This document shows, one piece after another, positions 32,697-40,113 of a stretch of DNA of 40,113 nt (the first letter of the stretch is position 1; each line of letters opens with the position of its first letter). The translations under genes were made by a program, and so were the position numbers. Source of the DNA: Alistipes sp. (lineage in GTDB: Bacteria; Bacillota; Clostridia; Oscillospirales; Ruminococcaceae); assembly GCA_023667265.1 (NCBI GenBank), contig JAMPAJ010000006.1, positions 1 through 40,113 on the forward strand. Reading direction: 5' to 3'. The notes under the pieces were generated by a model. That model was not told the DNA's origin and searched no databases. It saw only the letters and a list, made by a program, of their open reading frames with translations.

Positions 32697-32712
32697 ATGG
32701 AGGCACACGGGT

Positions 32713-34617
32713 ATGAAAGGATATTTAAAAAAGCCGCTTAGCATTATTTTATCAGCTTTGTTATTAAGCCAGCCGGTATTTTGGGATTTTCCGGATAATC
32801 AATCAAAAAGGGAATATACAGTTAATGCCGTTGATATCGACGAGGTAGATATTGTTCTGGATAATGTACTTTATCAGATGGCAAATACTGTTACAGAGCC
32901 GAGCTTTGGAACAAATTTCGGGGAATGGAGCGTGCTTTGTCTTGCAAGAGGAAAATATTATTCAAAGGATGATAAATATTTTTCTGATTATTATGAACGA
33001 ATAGTTGAAACAGTCAATAAGACAGTGGCTTCTGTGAATAAGGACGGTGCGCTGCATAAGGCGAAATCAACGGAAAATTCACGTCTTATTCTTGCGCTAT
33101 CAGCAATAGGAAAGGACGCCGAAAGTGTTGGAGACTGGAATCTTATAACGCCGTATAACGATTTTAACTGGATAAAAAAACAGGGCATAAACGGCCCGAT
33201 ATTCACTATTATCGCTCTGGACACGCTGGATTACCAGACTTCAGATCCTACGGTCAGACAGCAGTGTATTGATTTTATTCTTGAAAAACAGCTGGACGAC
33301 GGCGGATGGGCGCTCACGGGAAGCATAGCCGATCCGGATATTACGGCTATGACCTTGCAGGCTCTTGCAGGATATGTTGACGAGCCTCAGATCGCTGACT
33401 CCATTGAAAAGGGTATAGATTGCCTGTCCCGGCTTCAAAGGGAAAACGGCGGTTACGCATCATGGGGAACGATAAATTCCGAAAGCATAGCCCAGGTCAT
33501 AACAGCCTGCACGGCGCTTGGAATAGATCCTGACACGGACGAGAGGTTTGTGAAAAACGGGAGATCTGCCGTTGATGCGATCCTTGAATTTTACGATCCG
33601 GATTCAATGACGTTCAGTCACATAATCGGCGACGGCGGAAATGCAATGGCGACCGATCAGGCTGCATATGCCCTTATTGCATACCGCCGCTTTGTTAACG
33701 GCGAAAATTCGCTTTATGATATGAATGATGTATGGGACGATGAGCAGGATGATGACAACAACGACGTTCCTGATGACGTTATTGACGATAACAACGGTAA
33801 TGGAGATGACAATTCAGATACCAAGCCTGCCCCTGATGATATAAACGTCCCGGACTCTGATGATAAAAACGATACAGAACCGGAAATCAAAGATGATACC
33901 AATTGCGATGATGAGCCGGAAGCAGAAGCTCCGCCGTCATATAACGAGGAGCAGCTCACGGAAAATAAACCTAAGACTACGACTGTAAATTCTCCTGCCG
34001 TTACGGTGAAAAGTACAGTATCCGTCCGGACTTCGACAACAGCTGCGGTAACTACAGCTAAAACCACTGCGACCAAGGCGGTTCAGACTACTGAGCCGAA
34101 GCCGGAGTTTTCTTTCAGGGCGATCTCTCTTTATGAGGGCGGAGATATTGATGTTATTCCGGCATCCAAAAGAGCTGCTGCGATCGCTGTAGACGGAACT
34201 GCTGCCGGGGCGGAGCTGAGTTTCGGCTCCGGAACGAAGAATACTTACTTTTATTACAATGAGGCAATCTCAGAAAAAATCGGAACCTCCGTCTATTTTG
34301 CACTTGTCGATTCAGATGTTGATATGAACGCTTTTGCTGATTCTGAAAATTACACTATCGGCAGTCCTGCTCCGGAAAAGCACCTGGTTTTCGGCGATAT
34401 TAACGGTGACGGTATCATAAATGCCCAGGACGCCCTGATGATACTTGATTCATGGCAGGGAAAAATCACTCTTACTGATGAGCAGATCTTAAGAAGCGAT
34501 CTGAACGGCGACGGAAGAATAAATACTCTTGACGCTATCGAAATATCTGATTTTTTTGTAAACGGCACTGATTTTTCTATAGCCGAATTAATAGCTTTAT
34601 CCCTGGAGGAGAAATAA
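32713..34617 (+). CDS. Secreted alpha/alpha-toroid (transcobalamin-like) protein with dockerin
   Basis: 634 residues with an N-terminal signal segment. About 45-335 are helical repeats of the prenyltransferase/terpene-cyclase/transcobalamin toroid class (LDDGGWALTGSIADPDITAM, RENGGYASWGTINSESIAQ, ATDQAAYALIAYRRF). No DXDD cyclase acid motif is seen, and intrinsic factor and transcobalamin use the same fold to bind cobalamin. A long Asp/Asn-rich linker and a Thr-rich linker follow, then a small beta domain (about 465-560) and a dockerin (561-634; GDINGDGIINAQDALMILDSW and SDLNGDGRINTLDAIEI). It is the first gene behind the cobalamin riboswitch. Inference: a corrinoid-binding half-protein that docks to the cohesin encoded next. 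Direct cobalamin binding is not proven by sequence. Confidence 0.8.
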   Translation: MKGYLKKPLSIILSALLLSQPVFWDFPDNQSKREYTVNAVDIDEVDIVLDNVLYQMANTVTEPSFGTNFGEWSVLCLARGKYYSKDDKYFSDYYERIVETVNKTVASVNKDGALHKAKSTENSRLILALSAIGKDAESVGDWNLITPYNDFNWIKKQGINGPIFTIIALDTLDYQTSDPTVRQQCIDFILEKQLDDGGWALTGSIADPDITAMTLQALAGYVDEPQIADSIEKGIDCLSRLQRENGGYASWGTINSESIAQVITACTALGIDPDTDERFVKNGRSAVDAILEFYDPDSMTFSHIIGDGGNAMATDQAAYALIAYRRFVNGENSLYDMNDVWDDEQDDDNNDVPDDVIDDNNGNGDDNSDTKPAPDDINVPDSDDKNDTEPEIKDDTNCDDEPEAEAPPSYNEEQLTENKPKTTTVNSPAVTVKSTVSVRTSTTAAVTTAKTTATKAVQTTEPKPEFSFRAISLYEGGDIDVIPASKRAAAIAVDGTAAGAELSFGSGTKNTYFYYNEAISEKIGTSVYFALVDSDVDMNAFADSENYTIGSPAPEKHLVFGDINGDGIINAQDALMILDSWQGKITLTDEQILRSDLNGDGRINTLDAIEISDFFVNGTDFSIAELIALSLEEK

Positions 34618-34618
34618 A

Positions 34619-35245
34619 ATGAATTTAAAAAACAGGAAAATAATAATATCTGCGCTTATTGCGATAGGCGTACTTCTGATTGCCGCTGTGATAATTTTCC
34701 TTTGCAGCAGCCGTGAGGAAAGCGTAACGGAGGAAAAATACGATCATAGCGTTCTCATTCTGGAAATGCCGGAACGGTCAGGCATTAACGGCGGCGAGGA
34801 GCTTTCGGTCTACGTCAAGCTTTCAATGCTCGGAGAGGCTTATTATCCTGCCGCAAGTATGAGCATTGAATTTGATCCGGATAATTTTGAATTTACTGGT
34901 CTGATTCAGGGAAATGTGCGTGTGACAGGCGATACGGCAGAGGGACAGGTGCCCGAGTGGAGCGTAAACGTTCAGAGAAGCAGCGAAACAGGCGTCATAA
35001 ACATAATGTATGTCGATGTAAGCGGCGGAAAATACGCTTTTTCGGATAAACTTATGAGCGAAGAGGAAAATATTCTGTTTACCCTCGATTTCCGGCTGCG
35101 CGACGGCGCCAAGGCAGGAGACAGCGAGTTTAAGATCAGAGATGCCGTATTTGCGGCTTCTGACAGCGAAGAGAGCCTTTCTATTTCGTCAGGCACACTT
35201 GAGACAAAGGACGGCAAAATAATTCTGGAGGATCAAAATGAATAA
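34619..35245 (+). CDS. Membrane-anchored cohesin-like protein
   Basis: 208 residues. One N-terminal membrane segment (about 8-29, flanked by KNRK) anchors the protein; its Cys (FLCSS) lacks the small residue expected in a lipobox, so it looks like a signal anchor. Residues about 42-200 follow the cohesin pattern: GEELSVYVKLSMLG, then SIEFDPDNFEFTGLIQG, GVINIMYVDVSGG, ILFTLDFRLRDGAKAGDSEF and ISSGTLETKDGKI. The dockerin gene immediately upstream stops one base before this start, and the lipoprotein gene overlaps its end by 8 bases (ATGAATAA). Inference: it holds the dockerin-bearing toroid protein at the cell surface. The cohesin call rests on strand pattern and motif order, not a database search. 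Confidence 0.7.
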   Translation: MNLKNRKIIISALIAIGVLLIAAVIIFLCSSREESVTEEKYDHSVLILEMPERSGINGGEELSVYVKLSMLGEAYYPAASMSIEFDPDNFEFTGLIQGNVRVTGDTAEGQVPEWSVNVQRSSETGVINIMYVDVSGGKYAFSDKLMSEEENILFTLDFRLRDGAKAGDSEFKIRDAVFAASDSEESLSISSGTLETKDGKIILEDQNE

Positions 35246-36458
35246 AAAATTGAAGATTATCTCCGCAGTTTTTTTCAGTATAATTTTCATATGTCTTGGC
35301 GGCTGTGCAAACACAAAACCAAGGTCGTTAAGCGAAAAAACAACAATTCCCGACAGCGGAATAGTTGAACAGGATATTTTTGAGCAGCTTATATCAGAAA
35401 ATGAAGTAGCTGTTTTTGCAGGAGAGTCCAATGGAATAAGATATGAGTGGACTATATTCGGAAATGATATTCCAGAATCCAAGGCGCTGAATCTTGCTGT
35501 AAATTTCAATGACAGTAAAGATGATAACAGCATATCCTTTGAGCTGTGTTCCGATGAGGATTTCGGGTTCAGACCTATGATATCAATTTATCTTAACGAG
35601 GTATGGGACGCTCAGAGCGCCTCTGTATATTCTGAACAAAACGGCGTGCTTTCGCCTGTGTGCAGCGCTTCAATAACCAAAGGAGAGGTAAATGCCGTTA
35701 ACCTTACAGTTCCGGAAACATACGGCAAATATGTTGTAATTGCTGATGAAAGCAATGGAAACGACGGGACAAACGTCGTCTATACAAAAGCCGTCACCGA
35801 GGTAAAGGAGCAGGTCACTGTAACTACAGCTGCTGTAAGCGAAAAAACGGAATCCGCTTCAAGTGAAGCTGAACAGCCTGACGATCAGGAATTTTACGAG
35901 GAAGAGTCTGAGACGGAAAATGAGGGTGGAAGAGTGTACTCCGACGGAAGCGCGACGGAGCAGGACAAGTATCTCACAGATCCTGTCCCCGAGGGCAAGC
36001 CGATGCCTGTCGAGCCGGAGGATGCAAAAGTAAATGAATCAAAGATACTGACCTGTACCTTTTCGATCGAATGTACTGCGATCCTGAATAATATATCAGA
36101 CCTTGAACCCGAAAAGCTCGATGCGCTTCCCTCTGACGGAATTATTTTTGATATGCAGACAGTTGAATTTAAGGACGGAGAATCTGTTTTTGACGTTCTT
36201 CAGAGAATTTGTAAGGAAAATAATATACACATGGAGGCTTCGTGGACGCCGATTTATAACAGCGCCTATGTGGAGGGAATACATAATCTTTATGAGTTCG
36301 ACTGCGGCAGTCTTTCCGGCTGGATGTACCGTGTAAACGGATGGTATCCGAATTACGGATGCAGCCGTTACCAGCTTGCGGAGGGCGATGTCGTCGAGTG
36401 GCGGTTTACCTGTGATTTAGGAAAGGATGTCGGCTGTGAGTGGATGTCAGGAACATAA
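35238..36458 (+). CDS. Lipoprotein with C-terminal DUF4430 (transcobalamin C-terminal-like) domain
   Basis: 406 residues. The lipobox is LGGC (Cys23). About 45-175 is a beta-rich domain (YEWTIFGNDIPESKALNLAV). An acidic linker (about 190-260) follows, and about 300-400 is a DUF4430 domain with the motifs ESVFDVLQRICKENN, GCGSLSGWMYRVNGWYPNYG-like text (here DCGSLSGWMYRVNGWYP) and EGDVVEWRFTCDLGKDVG. In intrinsic factor and transcobalamin this fold is the beta domain that closes over cobalamin bound to the toroid; here the toroid is on the gene at 32713. It overlaps the cohesin gene before it and the EcfT gene after it, so production is linked to transport. It is probably the membrane-proximal binding or delivery subunit. 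Confidence 0.82.
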   Translation: MNKKLKIISAVFFSIIFICLGGCANTKPRSLSEKTTIPDSGIVEQDIFEQLISENEVAVFAGESNGIRYEWTIFGNDIPESKALNLAVNFNDSKDDNSISFELCSDEDFGFRPMISIYLNEVWDAQSASVYSEQNGVLSPVCSASITKGEVNAVNLTVPETYGKYVVIADESNGNDGTNVVYTKAVTEVKEQVTVTTAAVSEKTESASSEAEQPDDQEFYEEESETENEGGRVYSDGSATEQDKYLTDPVPEGKPMPVEPEDAKVNESKILTCTFSIECTAILNNISDLEPEKLDALPSDGIIFDMQTVEFKDGESVFDVLQRICKENNIHMEASWTPIYNSAYVEGIHNLYEFDCGSLSGWMYRVNGWYPNYGCSRYQLAEGDVVEWRFTCDLGKDVGCEWMSGT

Positions 36459-37350
36459 GTTCAGCGATGAATTTTCAAGATTTCATCCTCTTGTGAATTT
36501 TACATATTTTTTCCTTGTGCTTGCATTTTCCATGACCATAACTCATCCGGTAAGCCAGGCAATATCCCTGATATGCGCCGTTTGCTACGGAATTTCCCTG
36601 TGCGGCTCAAAAGGAGCAGGCTTTTGTATCAAATACAGTCTGCCGCTGCTCCTGATAACGGCGATAGTCAATCCTGCCTTCAGCCATGCCGGATATACGA
36701 TCATCACATATCTTCCGACCGGAAATCCTCTTACTCTTGAAAGCATATTGTACGGCATTTCCTCCGGAGCTATGCTGGCTTCCGTCCTGATATGGTTTAT
36801 GTGCTTCAACAAGGTGATAACATCGGATAAGTTTATTTATCTTTTCGGAAGAATAATTCCGTCGCTGTCGCTGCTTCTGAGTATGACTCTGCGATTTATC
36901 CCGAAGTTCAAGGCTCAGCTGGAGAATGTTAAAGAAGCTCAGAAAAGCCTTGGACGTGATGTTAACGACGGCAATATTTTCCGCAAGATGAGAAAGGCGA
37001 TAACTGTTTTGTCTGTCGTTATTACCTGGTCGCTGGAAAATGCAATAGAAACGGCTGACAGCATGAAAAGCAGAGGCTACGGACTTAAAGGCAGAAGCTC
37101 GTTTTCTATATATCGCTTTGACGAGCGTGACAGGAACGCTTTGATATGGCTGATAGTCTGCGGAGCTTACGTACTTTGCGGAAGTCTGGCAGGAGCGTTC
37201 AGATGGCAGTATTTTCCGAGGATCTACGGAGCTTTTGGTTCGTCAGCTTACATAAGCTTTCATATTGTCTATTTTATGCTGTGTATAACGCCTGTTGTTA
37301 TTAACGGAAAGGAAAATCGTAAATGGAAAAATATTCAGTCAGAAATCTGA
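36427..37350 (+). CDS. ecfT: ECF transporter transmembrane component EcfT (CbrV-type)
   Basis: 307 residues with five to six membrane segments and the long cytoplasmic coupling helices of EcfT. The coupling motif SRGYG appears in ADSMKSRGYGLKGRS, and the earlier coupling helix contains RFIPKFKAQLENVKEAQKS. EcfT links the ATPases to the substrate-binding S component. The start overlaps the lipoprotein gene by 32 bases and the end overlaps the fused ATPase gene by 28, giving tight coupling. The ATG at 36427 has AGGAAAGG nearby; a GTG nine bases later is an alternative. The substrate is taken from the riboswitch and the fused S component, not from this protein. Confidence 0.9.
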   Translation: MSAVSGCQEHKFSDEFSRFHPLVNFTYFFLVLAFSMTITHPVSQAISLICAVCYGISLCGSKGAGFCIKYSLPLLLITAIVNPAFSHAGYTIITYLPTGNPLTLESILYGISSGAMLASVLIWFMCFNKVITSDKFIYLFGRIIPSLSLLLSMTLRFIPKFKAQLENVKEAQKSLGRDVNDGNIFRKMRKAITVLSVVITWSLENAIETADSMKSRGYGLKGRSSFSIYRFDERDRNALIWLIVCGAYVLCGSLAGAFRWQYFPRIYGAFGSSAYISFHIVYFMLCITPVVINGKENRKWKNIQSEI

Positions 37351-39968
37351 GCTTTACATATCCTGAGCAGGCGAAAAAGGCTCTTGATAATATTGAGCTT
37401 ACGGTTGAAAAAGGGGAATTTATCGTAATTTGCGGTCCTTCCGGATGCGGAAAATCAACTCTGCTGCACCATTTTAAATCAGTTCTGTCGCCCCACGGAA
37501 CAGTAAGCGGAGATATACTATTTGACGGGATACCGCTGAGTGAAACTGACCAGCGGAGACAGGCTTCTGAGATCGGATTTGTTTCCCAGTCTCCGGATAA
37601 TCAGATAGTCACCGATAAGGTATGGCACGAGCTTGCCTTCGGTCTTGAAAGTCTCGGCTGCGACACACCGTCGATACGTCGGAGAGTTGCGGAAATGGCG
37701 TCCTTTTTCGGTATGCAGGATTGGTTCTATAAAAATGTTACAGAGCTTTCCGGCGGTCAGAAGCAGCTGTTGAACCTCGGAGCTGTTATGGTAATGCAGC
37801 CCAGCGTCATAATACTCGACGAGCCTACAAGTCAGCTCGACCCGATAGCAGCTTCGGATTTTCTTGCGGTTCTTGCAAAAATAAACCGTGAGCTGGGAGT
37901 AACTGTTATTCTGACAGAACACCGCCTTGAGGAGGCTCTGCCCCTTGCGTCAAGGGCTGTCGTAATGGACGGCGGAAGGATAATATGCACTGGGGCTGTA
38001 AAGGAGATCGGAAAATTTCTTCGTGAATACGATCATTCGATGTTTCTTGCCATGCCTGCGGCTATGAGAATATGGGCTGGCGTTGAAAATGAGGAAGAAT
38101 GTCCTGTGACAGTGTGCGACGGAAGCCGATTTTTGAGCGAGTTTGCTGAAAATCACGCCATTTCAGCCGTACCTGCATCGGATGATCTTGAGTTTAAAGG
38201 CGATGTGGTGTTAAAAGCCGCGGACGTATGGTTCAGGTATGAGAAAGACGGTTCAGATATTGTGAAGGGTCTGGAAATAGCTCTTCATTCCGGAGAGCTT
38301 CTGGCTATCCTCGGCGGCAACGGAACGGGAAAAACAACATCTCTTAAAGTGCTTGCAGGGCTCAGAAAGCACTACAGAGGCGACGTGACAAGCACAGGAA
38401 AAATCGCTGTTCTTCCACAGGATCCGAAAACATTATTTGTGAAAAAAACTGTCAGAGAGGATCTGCTGGAATATTTCAAGGGGAAAAAGCTTCCGAAGGA
38501 AGAGAAGGAGTCCAGAGTAAATATTGTTTCAGAATTATGCCGCCTGGACGAGCTGCTGGAACGTCACCCATACGATATTTCCGGCGGCGAACAGCAGCGT
38601 GCCGCACTTGCGAAAGTACTTTTAAGCGAGCCGGATATATTACTGCTGGACGAGCCGACAAAAGGTCTCGATGCCGAATTTAAGGCAGAGTTTGCGGATA
38701 TTATCGGCAAGCTTCTCGGCAGCGGAAAAGCTGTTCTTATGGTAAGCCATGATATTGAATTTTGTGCGGAGTACGCGGACAGATGCGCGATGTTTTTTAA
38801 CGGAGAAATAGTTGCCCAGGGAACGCCACGGGAATTTTTCTCCGGAAGCAGCTTTTACACGACCTCCGCAAACCGCATAGCACGCCATATCCTTCCCGGC
38901 GCAGTTACAGTAAACGACGTTGTTTCAGCCTGCGGCGGCAAAACGCAAATTATGAATAAGCGCAAATACCGAAATGTGCTAAACCCTGTGAAAACGGAGC
39001 AGAAGAGTGAGCATAATAAGCCTTTGCCGCTGTGGAGAAAGCTTACAGCGGCTGTGTCCGGTATTGCGGCGCTGGGGGTTTTTATGTATGCGGCAGGAAT
39101 AACCGACCTTACTAAAATAGTAAACTCCGGAGGCATGACCGCTCTTGCGGATAAGCAGATCGGAATTTATTCTGTTCTGATAATTTCGCTTATTATTATG
39201 GCATTTTCTGTAGGGCGGCGTTCTGAACTTCCGGCAGGAACGAATCTGAAAGCGGAAAGGGGAGCGCTTGCAAAACGAACCTCCGCCGCAGCTGTTATGA
39301 TACTTATAGCGATTCCCTTGACGCTTTTCATAGGCGTATTTTATCTTGGAATAAAGAAGTATAATATCGTCGCGCTTGCCGTACTGATCGAATGTATGAT
39401 GCCATTTTTTATGATATTCGAGAGCAGGCGTCCGAAGCCACGCGAGCTGGTAGTTATTGCGTCGCTGTGCGCTATCGGAGTTGCAGGACGGGCGGCATTT
39501 TTCATGCTGCCGCAGTTCAAGCCCGTCATGGCGCTTACAATTATCGCAGGAGTTGCTTTTGGCGGAGAGACCGGCTTTCTTGTCGGCGCTGTAACAATGC
39601 TTGCGTCAAACGTATTGTTTTCACAGGGGCCATGGACGCCCTGGCAGATGTTCAGCATGGGAATAATCGGATTTATTGCAGGAGTTCTTTTCCGGAAAGG
39701 CTTCCTGAGCAGAAGCAGAGCGTCATTATGTATTTTCGGCGCATTATCGGCAATTGTAATATACGGAGGTATCATGAATCCTGCGTCGGCTCTGATATGG
39801 AGCACGGAGTCGATAAATAAAAATGTCATCATTGCCTATTACCTGACAGGATTTCCTATGGACTGTATCCATGCATTTGCAACTGTATTTTTCCTGTATT
39901 TTGCAGCCGAGCCTATGCTTGAAAAACTGGACAGGATAAAAGTGAAATATGGATTGAACGAAAATTGA
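37323..39968 (+). CDS. Fused ECF transporter: two EcfA ATPases plus CbrT-type cobalamin S component
   Basis: 881 residues in three parts. ATPase 1 (about 1-235): Walker A GPSGCGKST, signature LSGGQKQLLNLG, Walker B VIILDEPTSQLDP. ATPase 2 (about 295-525): GGNGTGKTT, ISGGEQQRAALAKVLLSEP, ILLLDEPTKGLD. The C-terminal part (about 565-870) has six or more membrane segments, an extra N-terminal pair, and the CbrT-family hallmark around RELVVIASLCAIGVAGRAAF, MLPQFKPVMALTIIAGVAFG and SQGPWTPWQMFSMG. CbrT is the cobalamin-specific S component of ECF transporters, so ATP hydrolysis would drive corrinoid import. Having both ATPases and the S component in one chain is unusual, since S components are normally separate. 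It overlaps ecfT, completing the riboswitch operon. Confidence 0.92.
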   Translation: MEKYSVRNLSFTYPEQAKKALDNIELTVEKGEFIVICGPSGCGKSTLLHHFKSVLSPHGTVSGDILFDGIPLSETDQRRQASEIGFVSQSPDNQIVTDKVWHELAFGLESLGCDTPSIRRRVAEMASFFGMQDWFYKNVTELSGGQKQLLNLGAVMVMQPSVIILDEPTSQLDPIAASDFLAVLAKINRELGVTVILTEHRLEEALPLASRAVVMDGGRIICTGAVKEIGKFLREYDHSMFLAMPAAMRIWAGVENEEECPVTVCDGSRFLSEFAENHAISAVPASDDLEFKGDVVLKAADVWFRYEKDGSDIVKGLEIALHSGELLAILGGNGTGKTTSLKVLAGLRKHYRGDVTSTGKIAVLPQDPKTLFVKKTVREDLLEYFKGKKLPKEEKESRVNIVSELCRLDELLERHPYDISGGEQQRAALAKVLLSEPDILLLDEPTKGLDAEFKAEFADIIGKLLGSGKAVLMVSHDIEFCAEYADRCAMFFNGEIVAQGTPREFFSGSSFYTTSANRIARHILPGAVTVNDVVSACGGKTQIMNKRKYRNVLNPVKTEQKSEHNKPLPLWRKLTAAVSGIAALGVFMYAAGITDLTKIVNSGGMTALADKQIGIYSVLIISLIIMAFSVGRRSELPAGTNLKAERGALAKRTSAAAVMILIAIPLTLFIGVFYLGIKKYNIVALAVLIECMMPFFMIFESRRPKPRELVVIASLCAIGVAGRAAFFMLPQFKPVMALTIIAGVAFGGETGFLVGAVTMLASNVLFSQGPWTPWQMFSMGIIGFIAGVLFRKGFLSRSRASLCIFGALSAIVIYGGIMNPASALIWSTESINKNVIIAYYLTGFPMDCIHAFATVFFLYFAAEPMLEKLDRIKVKYGLNEN

Positions 39969-40018
39969 TTTCGCGCTGCAAATATGTGCAATCCAAAAAT
40001 TTTCCGCGGTTCTTGTAA

Positions 40019-40055
40019 TTTTACAAATAACATGATATAAGCGGAGCGCCTCCGC
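40019..40055 (+). repeat. 37-nt hairpin repeat, copy 2
   Basis: TTTTACAAA, four bases, ATGATATAAGCGG and a 6-bp stem GCGGAG/CTCCGC (40041-40046 with 40050-40055). It matches copy 1 at 52-88 in inverted orientation and lies 51 bases after the ECF gene. No T-tract follows the stem, so it is not a clear terminator. Nothing else is seen between 39969 and the end. Confidence 0.6.
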
Positions 40056-40113
40056 AGGCAATTTCGCGTTATAAATATTTGTAATCAATATTTTTTCCTC
40101 GTGGGTTGCAATT

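Noticed and set aside
32713-34617. Toroid protein read as a squalene-hopene or terpene cyclase
   Set aside because: No DXDD motif is seen, the protein is exported, carries a dockerin and lies behind a cobalamin riboswitch; a binding role fits better.
34619-35245. Cohesin-like protein as a lipoprotein
   Set aside because: The Cys at the end of the membrane segment follows Leu (FLCSS), not Gly/Ala/Ser, so the lipobox rule fails; a signal anchor is preferred.

Overview
The window looks like chromosomal DNA of a low-to-moderate GC, fibre-degrading Gram-positive anaerobe of the Ruminococcus type (Oscillospiraceae). Evidence: five secreted proteins end in dockerin modules, one is a family 44 glycoside hydrolase (cellulase/xyloglucanase class), Thr-rich extracellular linkers are common, there is a sporulation-type sigma factor (SigK), manganese catalase, ECF-type vitamin transport, AgrBD quorum sensing, and consensus housekeeping promoters with GGAGG ribosome binding sites. 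No rRNA, tRNA or CRISPR array was seen.

Layout. 1-1.1 kb: wreck of a tyrosine integrase. 1.1-4.1 kb: complete agr-type quorum-sensing cassette (LytTR regulator, GHKL sensor kinase, a 49-residue cyclic-peptide precursor missed by ordinary ORF cut-offs, and the AgrB processing peptidase). 4.1-5.1 kb: decayed Rhs/Hint polymorphic toxin. 5.4-6.4 kb: manganese catalase and palindromic repeats. 6.4-12 kb: MMPL transporter plus a giant Leu/Gly heptad-repeat exoprotein, divergent from a TetR regulator, with four matching operators between them. 12.1-12.8 kb: sigK. 12.8-22.6 kb: polysaccharide-related cluster with three dockerin proteins (DUF4874/DUF4832 protein; HExxH + beta-helix + LamG protein; GH44), an SDR oxidoreductase and an XRE regulator translationally coupled to the GH44 gene. 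22.7-25.3 kb: rarA and glyA. 25.4-30.6 kb: minus-strand operon aroB-aroA-aroC-like-DUF4364-two small proteins-dockerin protein. 30.9-32.1 kb: PrsA/SurA-like lipoprotein behind a structured leader. 32.3-40 kb: cobalamin riboswitch and a five-gene operon.

The most exciting part is that last operon. A cobalamin riboswitch with two tandem terminators precedes (i) a secreted alpha/alpha-toroid protein with a dockerin, (ii) a membrane-anchored protein that reads as a cohesin, (iii) a lipoprotein ending in a DUF4430 (transcobalamin C-terminal-like) domain, (iv) EcfT, and (v) one polypeptide fusing both EcfA ATPases to a CbrT-type cobalamin S component. The toroid and DUF4430 domains are the two halves of the intrinsic factor/transcobalamin fold, here on separate proteins. 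The inference is a cell-surface corrinoid-capture complex held together by cohesin-dockerin pairing, using cellulosome assembly logic for vitamin B12 uptake. Other notable points: an aroC-like gene lacking several chorismate synthase signature residues, an AgrD peptide with a predicted CGWWF ring, and a 37-nt hairpin repeat at both ends of the window with a compensatory base-pair change.
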